Under the pieces are notes generated by a model that was not told the origin of the DNA, ran no database searches, and saw only the letters and a list, made by a program, of their open reading frames with translations. Of a DNA stretch of 64,000 nucleotides, positions 46,169 through 54,772 are shown piece after piece. The stretch is taken from positions 3,074,001 through 3,138,000 of the forward strand of contig NZ_CP076538.1 of NCBI RefSeq assembly GCF_018885265.1, given 5' to 3'. The position numbers and the translations under genes are program-made. Numbering within the stretch: the first letter of the stretch is position 1; every line of letters begins with the position of its first letter. This DNA is from Amycolatopsis aidingensis. Lineage in GTDB: Bacteria > Actinomycetota > Actinomycetes > Mycobacteriales > Pseudonocardiaceae.

Positions 46169-46497
46169 CGGCCCCCCTTCCCCGCGCGGTTCCACTCCGA
46201 CCGCGTCACCGTGAGTGCTCACTATAGGCGGTCGGTGAAACAACGTGCAGGGATTTCGGAGCCAACAAGCCGATGCCGTATCGGCCGAAAGCACGAACTC
46301 GCGGTGTTCTTCCTGGTAAGCGGATAACCCCTCAGGTACCGCGGAAATTTATCACCGTGGATATCGGTATGTTGTTAACCGGTTCGGGTCAATCCTGGTA
46401 AAGATCCGATAGATCTTCGACTCGCTCGCGGATGTGGGGAGCAAACGCGTGCGCGTAGACGGCAAACGCGTGCGCGTGGTTGGCAAACACGGTGGGG
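46169..46497. other. 329-bp gap with 3' array and short hairpin
   Basis: This contains the upstream region of the ATPase gene, the short inverted repeat AAGATC-CGATA-GATCTT (46401-46417), and most of the 21-bp array described separately. No gene is seen. Confidence 0.5.
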
Positions 46498-46504
46498 TTA
46501 CGGG
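46442..46504. repeat. 21-bp tandem repeat array, copy 2 (three units)
   Basis: Units of 21 bases start at 46442, 46463 and 46484 (CAAACGCGTGCGCG twice, then CAAACACGGT). The stop codon of the minus-strand hydrolase lies inside the last unit. In transcript sense both arrays read stop, then CC-Y-CACCGTRTTKGCC, then repeated GTTTGCC units, so they are homologous 3' elements. Confidence 0.8.
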
Positions 46505-47442
46505 GTGGCGGTGCGCAGGAACTCGGCGGCGGAGCGGAGGGCTTCGCGGCCTTCCGGGACGAAGTCGGCGAAGGCCTGGAACACGTGGATCTGGCCGGGC
46601 CACACCTGGAGCTCGGTGGGGACGCCCGCGGCCTGTGCCGAGTCGGCGAGCCGTTGTGCGTCGCCGAGCAGGCATTCGGTGTCGCCGACCTGGATCAGCA
46701 GCGGCGGCCAGCCCGTCTTCTCCGCGCGCAGCACGTCCAGCCGGGGGTGCGCGACATCGACGCCGCGGGCGTAGGCGTCCCGGCACTTCTCGATATAGGA
46801 CGGCGGGACGAAGGGGTCGCGGGACCCGGTATCCCTGCGGTGCAACTCGGTGAGGTCGAAGTCGATCCACGGGGACAGCAGCAGCGCCGCCGCCGGTTGC
46901 GGCAGGCCTTCGCGGGCGAGGTCCGCGAGCAGGCTCGCGGTGAGCTGCCCGCCTGCCGAGTCACCGGCCACGGTCACCTTCCCCGGCGGGAAACCCTTCG
47001 CCAGCAGTAGCCGGTACGCCGCCAGCGCGTCATCGGCCGCGGCAGGGAACGGGTGCTCCGGGGCGCGCCGGTAGTCCAGCAGGAACACTGGCATGCCCGT
47101 CCTCCTGGAGAGCCGGTAGGCCAGCGCCCGGTGTGAGCGCGGCGAGCCGAACACGAACCCGCCGCCGTGCAAGTACAGCACCACCCCGGCTGCCGGGCTG
47201 GCACCGGCCGCGCGCATCCACACCCCGCGCAGCGTCCCGTAGCGGGCGGGCCAGGCGCGGGTGCCACGGGGGAGCGGTTTCAGCCCCGCGCTGTCGGCGG
47301 TGCGGCGCAGCGCACGCAACTGGTAGCCCTGCGGGGAACTGCGGTCGCCGAGTGGTCGCACCCGGCTGGCGAACATCCGCCTGAGCTGCACACTCTGCGA
47401 GCTCGGCCGGGCGCTCGCCAGGTCGGTGCCGGTGGGTTGCAT
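46498..47442 (-). CDS. HSL-family alpha/beta hydrolase (esterase/lipase)
   Basis: A 314-residue cytoplasmic esterase of the hormone-sensitive-lipase group. The oxyanion motif is LYLHGGGFVFGS, the nucleophile elbow GDSAGG. The acid (GDTECLLGDA region) and His (QIHVFQAF) complete the triad. Substrates are normally short to medium acyl esters. ATG 47442 follows GGGAGG. It is divergent from the catabolic operon at 47576 and shares its upstream region, which holds a good promoter for this gene and a palindromic operator. Confidence 0.9.
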   Translation of the reverse strand: MQPTGTDLASARPSSQSVQLRRMFASRVRPLGDRSSPQGYQLRALRRTADSAGLKPLPRGTRAWPARYGTLRGVWMRAAGASPAAGVVLYLHGGGFVFGSPRSHRALAYRLSRRTGMPVFLLDYRRAPEHPFPAAADDALAAYRLLLAKGFPPGKVTVAGDSAGGQLTASLLADLAREGLPQPAAALLLSPWIDFDLTELHRRDTGSRDPFVPPSYIEKCRDAYARGVDVAHPRLDVLRAEKTGWPPLLIQVGDTECLLGDAQRLADSAQAAGVPTELQVWPGQIHVFQAFADFVPEGREALRSAAEFLRTATP

Positions 47443-47470
47443 AGCGGATACCTCCCTGGACGAGCCCTTA

Positions 47471-47499
47471 TTACTACACAGTAGGTTCGGTTGAGGCAA
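47471..47499 (-). promoter_or_regulatory. Promoter of the HSL hydrolase gene
   Basis: On the minus strand, TTGCCT (47499-47494), a 17-base spacer and TAGTAA (47476-47471) form a reasonable sigma-70-type promoter about 30 bases before the ATG. Confidence 0.45.
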
Positions 47500-47501
47500 A
47501 A

Positions 47502-47517
47502 CAAGCATGCACGCTTG
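47502..47517. promoter_or_regulatory. Palindromic operator in the divergent promoter region
   Basis: CAAGCATGCACGCTTG: 8-base half-sites with one mismatch, next to the -35 of the divergent hydrolase gene and 59 bases before the catabolic operon. TetR-family regulators bind sites of this type. The TetR encoded at the operon's far end (56960) is the natural candidate. Confidence 0.5.
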
Positions 47518-47575
47518 ATTTTTACTTGGCAGGGTGCCAAGCTCGCCGTAGACGGCACGAGGAGGTGGCAGCCCA

Positions 47576-48364
47576 GTGGCGGATCTCGGGGTGATCCTGG
47601 ACGACCTCGCGGCCGAGAGCGGCGAGCTGGACGAGCTCGTGGCCGCCCTGCCCGCGGCGGAATGGTCCCGCCCGACCCCGGCGGCAGGCTGGACGATCGC
47701 GCACCAGATCGCCCACCTGGCCTGGACCGATGACGAGGCGCTGATCGCGGCGAGCCGCCCTGCCGAGTTCCCGGCCGAGGTGGAGCAGGCCCTCGCCGAC
47801 CCCGCGTTCGTCGACACGGGTGCCGAGCGGGGCAGCAGGCTCCCACCCGCCGAGCTGCTGGACCGCTGGCGCCGCGGGCGCGCCGAGCTGGCGGCGGCGC
47901 TGGCGGTCGTGCCGGAGGGCACCAAGGTTCCGTGGTTCGGCCCGCCGATGAGTCCGGCCTCGATGGCCAGCGCGCGGATGATGGAGACCTGGGCGCACGG
48001 CCAGGATGTCGCCGACACGCTCGGCGTGCGCAGGGAACCCACCGGCAGGCTGTGGCATATCGCCCGGTTCGGGGTGCGTACCAGGGACTTCGCCTTCGGC
48101 CTCAACTCGCTGGCCCCACCAGCCGAGGAGTTCCGGGTGGAGCTGACCGCCCCGGACGGGGACACCTGGACCTTCGGCCCCGCGACGGCCGCCCAGCGGC
48201 TCACCGGCGGCGCGCTGGACTTCTGCCTGGTGGTCACCCAGCGGCGGCATCCTGCCGACACCGATCTGCGGCCCGAGGGCGAGGACGTGTGGCGGTGGCT
48301 CGGGATCGCCCAGGCCTTCGCCGGTCCACCCGGAAGCGGGCGAGAGGCAGGCCAGTTCACATGA
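47576..48364 (+). CDS. TIGR03084-family DinB-like metal-binding protein
   Basis: A 262-residue actinobacterial protein. The N-terminal DinB/MDMPI-type bundle has TIAHQIAHLAWTDDEAL and MMETWAHGQDVADTLG as metal-binding segments; the C-terminal domain (about 190-262) is SCP2-like. TIGR03084 proteins have unknown chemistry but commonly head actinobacterial clusters with AtuA-like and acyl-CoA carboxylase genes. GTG 47576 has GAGGAGG upstream. First gene of the operon. Its stop overlaps the next start (ATGA). Confidence 0.85.
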   Translation: MADLGVILDDLAAESGELDELVAALPAAEWSRPTPAAGWTIAHQIAHLAWTDDEALIAASRPAEFPAEVEQALADPAFVDTGAERGSRLPPAELLDRWRRGRAELAAALAVVPEGTKVPWFGPPMSPASMASARMMETWAHGQDVADTLGVRREPTGRLWHIARFGVRTRDFAFGLNSLAPPAEEFRVELTAPDGDTWTFGPATAAQRLTGGALDFCLVVTQRRHPADTDLRPEGEDVWRWLGIAQAFAGPPGSGREAGQFT

Positions 48365-50055
48365 CCGACCCGATCCGCATCGGTAACGCCTCCGGTTTCT
48401 ACGGCGACCGGTTCGCCGCGGTGCACGAGATGCTCACCGGCGGACCGCTGGATGTGCTGACCGGTGACTACCTCGCCGAGCTCACCATGCTGATCCTCGG
48501 CAGGGACCGGATGAAGAACCCGGAACGCGGCTACGCCAAGACCTTCCTCCGGCAGATGGAGGACAATCTCGCGCTGGCCAAGGAGAAGCGGGTCAAGATC
48601 GTGGTCAACGCGGGCGGCCTCAACCCGGCCGGGCTCGCGGCCGCACTGCGCGAGCTGGCGCAGCGGCTGGGCGTGGACACCGCCATAGCCCATGTCGAGG
48701 GCGACGATCTGCTCCCGCGGGCCGCAGAGCTTGGCTTCGGCAGCCCGCTCACCGCCAACGCCTACCTCGGCGCCTTCGGCATCGCGGAATGCCTGCGCGC
48801 GGGCGCGGACGTGGTGGTCACCGGCCGGGTCACCGACGCCTCCCTGGTGGCCGGGCCCGCCGCGGCCCACTTCGGCTGGCAGCGTACCGACCTCGACGCG
48901 CTGGCCGGCGCCGTCGCCGCAGGCCACATCATCGAATGCGGCGCTCAGGCCACCGGCGGCAACTACGCCTTCTTCGCCGAGCACGAGATCGGCACCCCCG
49001 GGTTCCCGATCGCCGAGGTGCACGCGGACGGCTCCAGCGTGATCAGCAAGCACCCCGGAACCGGTGGGATGGTCACCACCGGCACGGTCACCGCACAACT
49101 GCTCTACGAGATCACCGGCGCCCGTTACCCGGGCCCGGACGTCACCACCCGGTTCGACGCGCTCACCCTCACCGAGGAGGGCCCGGACCGGGTGCGGGTC
49201 ACCGGCGCGCGCGGTGAGCCGCCACCCCCGGAGCTGAAGGTGTGCCTGAACACCGTGGGCGGGTTCCGTAACGAGGTCACCTTCGTGCTGACCGGCCTGG
49301 ACATCGAGCGCAAGGCCGAGCTGGTACGCGCGCAGCTGGAGCGCGGGATCGCGGGCAACCGGCCCGCCGAGGTGCGCTGGCGGCTGGCCCGCACCGACCA
49401 CGCCGACGCCGACACCGAGCAGCGCGCCAGCGCCCTGCTGCAGTGCGTGGTGAAGGACGCGGACGCGCAGGTGGCCGGGCGGGCGTTCAGCGGGGCCGCG
49501 ATCGAGCTGGCGCTGGCCAGCTACCCCGGCTTCCATGTCACGGCCCCGCCGTCGGACGCCTCCCCGTACGGGGTCTATACCGCGGGCTTCGTGGCCGCAG
49601 GCGAGGTAGTGCATCTTGCGGTGCTGCCGGATGGATCCACAGTGGACATACCGCACGCCGAGTCGACCGCCGCCCTTTCGGAAGTGGCCGACCCGCCGCT
49701 GCCGGAGCCGCTACCAGCGGGCGCCACCCGGCGGGTGCCGCTGGGCACGATCGCCGCGGCCCGCAGCGGGGACAAGGGCGGCAGCGCGAACCTCGGCGTG
49801 TGGGTGCGCTCGGAAGCCGCGTGGCGCTGGCTGGCGCACACGCTGACCGTCGAGGAGTTCCGGCGGCTGCTGCCGGAGACCGCCACGCTGCCGGTGCGCC
49901 GGTACCTGCTGCCCAACCTGTACGCGCTGAACTTCGTGGTCGAGGACATCCTCGGCGAGGGGGTCTCCGCGCAGGCCCGGTTCGACCCGCAGGCCAAGGC
50001 GCTCGGCGAGTGGCTGCGGGCCCGGTATGTCGATATTCCGGAGGAGCTGCTGTGA
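48361..50055 (+). CDS. AtuA-family (DUF1446) acyclic terpene utilization protein
   Basis: A 564-residue protein. The N-terminal DUF1446 domain starts RIGNASGFYGDRF and contains KIVVNAGGLNP, AHVEGDDLL, ADVVVTGRVTDASLVAGPAAAHFGW, IECGAQATGGNYAFF and SKHPGTGGMVTTGTV. The C-terminal 110 residues (GTIAAARSGDKGGSANLGVW) form the AtuA-associated domain, here fused as in many actinobacteria. In Pseudomonas, AtuA is required for citronellol/geraniol growth, but its reaction is not established. It is coupled by overlapping codons on both sides (ATGA upstream, GTGA downstream). Confidence 0.9.
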   Translation: MTDPIRIGNASGFYGDRFAAVHEMLTGGPLDVLTGDYLAELTMLILGRDRMKNPERGYAKTFLRQMEDNLALAKEKRVKIVVNAGGLNPAGLAAALRELAQRLGVDTAIAHVEGDDLLPRAAELGFGSPLTANAYLGAFGIAECLRAGADVVVTGRVTDASLVAGPAAAHFGWQRTDLDALAGAVAAGHIIECGAQATGGNYAFFAEHEIGTPGFPIAEVHADGSSVISKHPGTGGMVTTGTVTAQLLYEITGARYPGPDVTTRFDALTLTEEGPDRVRVTGARGEPPPPELKVCLNTVGGFRNEVTFVLTGLDIERKAELVRAQLERGIAGNRPAEVRWRLARTDHADADTEQRASALLQCVVKDADAQVAGRAFSGAAIELALASYPGFHVTAPPSDASPYGVYTAGFVAAGEVVHLAVLPDGSTVDIPHAESTAALSEVADPPLPEPLPAGATRRVPLGTIAAARSGDKGGSANLGVWVRSEAAWRWLAHTLTVEEFRRLLPETATLPVRRYLLPNLYALNFVVEDILGEGVSAQARFDPQAKALGEWLRARYVDIPEELL

Positions 50056-51203
50056 CCGACAAGCCTTTCGACACTCCGGAACGGCTGGAGCTGCGCAAGA
50101 CGGTGCGGCGGTTCGTGGAGCGCGAGGTGCTGCCGCACCTTGACGACTGGGAACGTGCCGGGGAACTGCCAAGGGACCTGCACCGCAGGGCCGGTGAGAT
50201 CGGGTTGCTCGGCCTCGCCTTCCCGGACGGCGCCGGTGGCGGCGGCGGGGACTACCTGGACGCGCTGACGGTGACCGAGGAGATCCACTACGCCGGCGGC
50301 TCCGGCGGCCTGATCGCCTCCCTGTTCACCTGCGGGATCGCCGTGCCGCATATCGTCACGGCCGGGGATCCCGCACAGATCGAGCGCTGGGTGCGGCCTG
50401 CCCTTGCCGGGGAGCTGATCGGCTCGCTGGCGGTGACCGAGCCGGACGGCGGCTCGGACGTGGCCTCGGTCCGCACCACCGCCCACAGGGACGGGGACCA
50501 TTACCTGGTCAACGGGTCCAAGACCTTCATCACCTCCGGTGCGCGCGCCGACTTCGTGACCACCGTGGTGCGCACCGGGGAACCAGGTGCGCACGGCCTG
50601 TCCCTGTTGGTGGTGGAGCGGGGCACGCCAGGGTTCACGGTCACCCGCAGGCTGGAGAAGATGGGCTGGAACTGCTCGGACACCGCCGAGCTGTCCTATG
50701 CGGACGTACGGGTTCCGGCGGAGAACCTGGTCGGCCAGGAAGGAAGCGGGTTCGGGCAGCTGGCTACCCACTTCGTCACCGAGCGGCTTTCCCTTGCCGT
50801 GCAGGCCTATGCCACCGCGCAGCGGGCGCTGGACCTCACCCTGGACTGGTGCCGGCTGCGGGAGACCTTCGGCAGGCCGTTGATCTCCCGGCAGCTGGTA
50901 CAGCACAAGCTGGTCGAGATGGCGCGCAGGGTGGACGTGGCGCGCGGCTACACCCGCCAGGTCGCGCTGCGGCACGTGGCGGGCGAGGACGTGATCGCCG
51001 AGGCCTGCTTCGCCAAGAACACCGCGGTCGAGGCGGGGGAGTGGGTGGTGAACGAGGCGGTGCAGCTGCACGGCGGCCTCGGCTACCTGCGTGAGGCCGA
51101 GGTGGAACGGCACTACCGCGACATCCGGATACTCGGCATCGGCGGCGGGACCAACGAGATCCTGGCCGGCCTTGCCGCGAAACGATTGGGATTTCACGCA
51201 TGA
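50052..51203 (+). CDS. Acyl-CoA dehydrogenase (AtuD/LiuA-like)
   Basis: A 383-residue flavoenzyme oxidising an acyl-CoA to the 2-enoyl-CoA. Family motifs include SLAVTEPDGGSDVAS, GSKTFITSGARADF, ETFGRPLISRQLVQHKLVEMA and QLHGGLGYLREAEVERHYRD. The segment that often carries the catalytic Glu reads GIGGGTNEI, a form common in branched-chain and isoprenoid acyl-CoA dehydrogenases. GTG start overlaps the AtuA-like stop; its own stop overlaps the carboxylase beta start. Electrons would pass to ETF, encoded elsewhere. Confidence 0.92.
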   Translation: MTDKPFDTPERLELRKTVRRFVEREVLPHLDDWERAGELPRDLHRRAGEIGLLGLAFPDGAGGGGGDYLDALTVTEEIHYAGGSGGLIASLFTCGIAVPHIVTAGDPAQIERWVRPALAGELIGSLAVTEPDGGSDVASVRTTAHRDGDHYLVNGSKTFITSGARADFVTTVVRTGEPGAHGLSLLVVERGTPGFTVTRRLEKMGWNCSDTAELSYADVRVPAENLVGQEGSGFGQLATHFVTERLSLAVQAYATAQRALDLTLDWCRLRETFGRPLISRQLVQHKLVEMARRVDVARGYTRQVALRHVAGEDVIAEACFAKNTAVEAGEWVVNEAVQLHGGLGYLREAEVERHYRDIRILGIGGGTNEILAGLAAKRLGFHA

Positions 51204-52798
51204 CCGTGTGGAAGTCCGTAGTGGACACGGGATCCCCCGACTTCGCCGCGAACCGGGAGGCCATGCTGGAGAAGCTGGCCGAGGTCGAGGCCGAGCACGC
51301 CAAGGCGATCGAGGGCGGCGGGGAGAAGTACGTCCAGCGGCACCGCGAGCGGGGCAAGCTGCTCGCCCGCGAGCGGATCGAGCTGCTGATCGACGAGGAC
51401 TCGGCGTTCCTGGAGCTGTCCCCGCTGGCCGCATGGGGCTCGGACTACCGGGTCGGCGGCAGCATGATCACCGGGATCGGCGTGGTCGAGGGCGTCGAAT
51501 GCATGATCATCGCCAGCGACCCCACGGTGAAGGGCGGGGCGATGAACCCGCACAGCCTGAAGAAGGGCTTCCGCGCCGCGGACATCGCCGAGCAGAACCG
51601 GCTGCCCACGATCAACCTGGTCGAGTCAGGGGGCGCCGACCTTCCGGCGCAGAAGGAGATCTTCATCCCCGGCGGGCGCACCTTCCGTGACCTCACCCGC
51701 TCCTCGGCGCGCAAGATACCCACCGTGGCGCTGGTGTTCGGCAACTCCACCGCCGGTGGCGCCTACCTGCCGGGGATGTCGGACTACGTGGTGATGGTCA
51801 AGGAGCGCGCCAAGGTGTTCCTCGGCGGCCCGCCGCTGGTGAAGATGGCCACCGGGGAGGAGTCCGACGACGAGTCCCTCGGCGGGGCGGAGATGCACGC
51901 CCGCACCTCGGGCCTCGCCGACTACCTCGCGGTGGACGAGCAGGACGCCATCCGGCTGGGCCGCGGCATCATCCGCAGGCTGAACTGGCACAAGCAGGGA
52001 CCGGCACCGAAACCGGACTACGAGGAGCCGCGCTACGACACCGAGGACCTGGTCGGCATCGTGCCGCCCGACCTGAAGGTGCCCTTCGAGCCGCGCGAGG
52101 TGATCGCCCGCGTGGTGGACGGCTCCGACTTCGACGAGTTCAAACCGCTGTACGGCAGCAGCCTGGTCACCGGCTGGGCGCAGGTGCACGGCTACCCGGT
52201 CGGCATCCTCGCCAACGCGCAGGGCGTGCTGTTCAGCGAGGAGTCGCAGAAGGCCACCCAGTTCATCCAGCTGGCCAACTCCAGCGACACCCCGCTGATC
52301 TTCCTGCACAACACCACCGGCTACATGGTCGGCAAGTCCTACGAGCAGGCCGGGATCATCAAGCACGGCGCGATGATGATCAACGCGGTGTCCAACTCCG
52401 CCGTGCCGCACATCTCGGTGCTGATGGGCGCCTCCTACGGGGCGGGGCACTACGGCATGTGCGGCCGGGCCTACGACCCGCGGTTCCTGTTCGCCTGGCC
52501 CAGCGCGAAGTCCGCGGTGATGGGCGCCCAGCAACTCGCCGGAGTGCTGTCCATCGTGGCCAGGCAGGCGGCGGCGAGCAGGGGCCAGGACTACAGCGAG
52601 GAGAACGACGCCGCCATGCGCGCCATGGTCGAGGGCCAGATCGAGGCCGAGTCGCTGCCGATGTTCCTGTCCGGGATGCTCTACGACGACGGGATCATCG
52701 ACCCGCGGGACACCAGGACGGTGCTCGGGCTCAGCCTCTCCGCGATCCACAACGGACCAGTCAAGGGCGCCGATGGTTTCGGCGTCTTCCGGATGTAG
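51200..52798 (+). CDS. Acyl-CoA carboxylase beta (carboxyltransferase) subunit
   Basis: A 532-residue biotin-dependent carboxyltransferase of the methylcrotonyl-/geranyl-CoA type. Motifs: RHRERGKLLARERIELL, NLVESGGADLP, IPTVALVFGNSTAGGAYLPGMSDY, and a C-terminal half with GILANAQGVLFSEESQKATQF and GASYGAGHYGMCGRAYDPRF. Together with the biotin carboxylase subunit encoded next, it would carboxylate a branched 2-enoyl-CoA (3-methylcrotonyl-CoA or geranyl-CoA). Which of these is not decided by the sequence. Nine bases separate it from the alpha-subunit start. Confidence 0.92.
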   Translation: MTVWKSVVDTGSPDFAANREAMLEKLAEVEAEHAKAIEGGGEKYVQRHRERGKLLARERIELLIDEDSAFLELSPLAAWGSDYRVGGSMITGIGVVEGVECMIIASDPTVKGGAMNPHSLKKGFRAADIAEQNRLPTINLVESGGADLPAQKEIFIPGGRTFRDLTRSSARKIPTVALVFGNSTAGGAYLPGMSDYVVMVKERAKVFLGGPPLVKMATGEESDDESLGGAEMHARTSGLADYLAVDEQDAIRLGRGIIRRLNWHKQGPAPKPDYEEPRYDTEDLVGIVPPDLKVPFEPREVIARVVDGSDFDEFKPLYGSSLVTGWAQVHGYPVGILANAQGVLFSEESQKATQFIQLANSSDTPLIFLHNTTGYMVGKSYEQAGIIKHGAMMINAVSNSAVPHISVLMGASYGAGHYGMCGRAYDPRFLFAWPSAKSAVMGAQQLAGVLSIVARQAAASRGQDYSEENDAAMRAMVEGQIEAESLPMFLSGMLYDDGIIDPRDTRTVLGLSLSAIHNGPVKGADGFGVFRM

Positions 52799-52807
52799 GG
52801 GGACGCG

Positions 52808-54769
52808 TTGATCGAGAATCTGCTGGTCGCCAACCGCGGGGAGATCGCGCTGCGGGTCTTCCGCAGCTGCGCCGAAGCCGGGATCGGCACGGTGGCGGTG
52901 TACTCCGACGCCGATGCGGGCTCCCCGCACGCCACCGGGGCCGATGCCGCCGTCCGGCTGCCCGGCGAGGCGCCCTCGGACACCTACCTGCGCTCTGACC
53001 TGCTGCTGGAGGCCGCGCGGGCGGCGGGCGCGGACGCGGTGCATCCCGGCTACGGGTTCCTCTCGGAGAACGCGGCCTTCGCCCGTGCCGTGCTGGAAGC
53101 GGGCCTGACCTGGGTCGGGCCGCCGCCGGATGCCATCGAGACCATGGGCTCCAAGGTGGAGTCCAAGCGGCTGATGGCCAAGGCCGGGGTTCCGGTGTTG
53201 CCGGAACTGGAGCCGGATGCGGTGACCGAGGCCGACCTGCCGGTGCTGGTGAAGGCATCCGCCGGTGGCGGCGGCCGGGGTATGCGGGTGGTGCGTGAGC
53301 TCGCCGACCTGCCCGGTGCGGTGGACAGCGCGCGGGCCGAGGCGGAGTCGGCCTTCGGCGACCCCACCGTGTTCTGCGAGCGCTATCTGGACACCGGGCG
53401 GCATATCGAGGTGCAGGTGCTGGCCGACGAGCACGGCACGGTGTGGGCCGTCGGCGAGCGGGAGTGCTCGATCCAGCGCAGGCACCAGAAGGTGGTCGAG
53501 GAGGCGCCCTCGCCGCTGGTGGACGCCGCCATGCGGGCGGAGCTGTTCGAGGCGGCCCGCAGGGCGGCCAAGGCGATCGACTACGTGGGCGCGGGCACCG
53601 TGGAGTTCCTGAGTACCGCGGACGGGACGTTCTACTTCCTGGAGATGAACACCCGGCTGCAGGTGGAGCACCCGGTCACCGAATGCACCACCGGGGTGGA
53701 CCTGGTGGCGTGGCAGCTGCGGGTCGCGGAGGGCCAGCGGTTGCCGCCCACGCCACCGGAGCGCACCGGGCATGCCATCGAGGTGCGGCTGTACGCCGAG
53801 GACCCCGCCGCGCAGTGGCAGCCGCAGAGCGGGACCCTGCACCGGTTCGAGATTCCCGGGGTGCGCGCCGAGTTCGCGATCCCGGACGGCCACGGGCTGC
53901 GGCTGGACAGCGGGGTCACCGGCGGTTCGGTGATCGGCGTGCACTACGACCCGATGCTGGCCAAGGTGATCGCCTGGGCACCGGACCGGGCGGCCGCGGC
54001 GAGGATGCTGGCCGGGGCACTGGCCAGGGCCCGGATCCACGGCGTGGTGACCAATCGCGACCTGCTGGTGCGCGTGTTGCGGCACCCGGCCTTCCTGGCC
54101 GGGGACACCGACACCGCCTTCTTCGACCGGCACGGGCTGGACACCCTGGCCCGCCCGCTGGCCGGTGCCGAGCACACCCGGCTTTCCGCACTGGCCGCGG
54201 CGCTGGCCGAGGCAGCGGCGAACCGGGCGGCGGCACCGGTGCAGCGCGGCCTGCCCAGCGGCTGGCGCAACGTGCCGGGTGCGGACCAGCGCAGGTCCTA
54301 CCGGACCGGCGGGGAGGAGTACCAGGTCAGCTACCGGCTGACCCGCTCCGGCCTGCGCGCCGCGGACCATCCGGACACCGAGCTGATCGAGTCCGCCCCG
54401 GACCGGGTGGTGCTGGAAACCGCCGGGGTGCGGCGCACCTTCCTGGTCGGCCGCTACCCGGGCCTGGTCGCGGTGGACTCGCCGCTCGGGCCGGTGAGCC
54501 TGACCCCGCTGCCCCGGTTCGCCGATCCGGACGCCCAGCTGGCGGCCGGATCGCTGCTGGCCCCGATGCCGGGCACCGTGCTGCGCGTGGCCGTGTCCGA
54601 AGGGGACAGTGTCACGGCCGGGGAACCGTTGCTGTGGCTCGAGGCGATGAAGATGGAACACCAGATCACCGCGCCTGCCGACGGCGTGGTGGCCGAGCTG
54701 CCGGTCACCGCGGGCCGGCAGGTCGAGCTCGGCGCGGTCCTCGCGGTCGTGCGGACACCAGAGGAGTAG
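52808..54769 (+). CDS. Acyl-CoA carboxylase alpha subunit (biotin carboxylase plus BCCP)
   Basis: A 653-residue protein. Biotin carboxylase domain with ATP-grasp (about 1-450): VHPGYGFLSENAAFA, KASAGGGGRGMRVV, FCERYLDTGRHIEVQVLAD, MNTRLQVEHPVTE. A linker domain follows. The C-terminal biotinyl domain carries the biotin Lys615 in LEAMKMEHQI. Starts at TTG 52808 after AGGGGGA. Organisation is that of MccA/AtuF subunits rather than acetyl-CoA carboxylase AccC. Partner of the preceding beta subunit. Confidence 0.93.
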   Translation: MIENLLVANRGEIALRVFRSCAEAGIGTVAVYSDADAGSPHATGADAAVRLPGEAPSDTYLRSDLLLEAARAAGADAVHPGYGFLSENAAFARAVLEAGLTWVGPPPDAIETMGSKVESKRLMAKAGVPVLPELEPDAVTEADLPVLVKASAGGGGRGMRVVRELADLPGAVDSARAEAESAFGDPTVFCERYLDTGRHIEVQVLADEHGTVWAVGERECSIQRRHQKVVEEAPSPLVDAAMRAELFEAARRAAKAIDYVGAGTVEFLSTADGTFYFLEMNTRLQVEHPVTECTTGVDLVAWQLRVAEGQRLPPTPPERTGHAIEVRLYAEDPAAQWQPQSGTLHRFEIPGVRAEFAIPDGHGLRLDSGVTGGSVIGVHYDPMLAKVIAWAPDRAAAARMLAGALARARIHGVVTNRDLLVRVLRHPAFLAGDTDTAFFDRHGLDTLARPLAGAEHTRLSALAAALAEAAANRAAAPVQRGLPSGWRNVPGADQRRSYRTGGEEYQVSYRLTRSGLRAADHPDTELIESAPDRVVLETAGVRRTFLVGRYPGLVAVDSPLGPVSLTPLPRFADPDAQLAAGSLLAPMPGTVLRVAVSEGDSVTAGEPLLWLEAMKMEHQITAPADGVVAELPVTAGRQVELGAVLAVVRTPEE

Positions 54770-54772
54770 GAC

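Noticed and set aside
46498..49656. Single 1052-codon gene on the minus strand covering the hydrolase and the region antisense to TIGR03084/AtuA
   Set aside because: Only the last 314 codons have hydrolase motifs and a good start (ATG 47442 with GGGAGG); the rest is antisense to well-supported genes.
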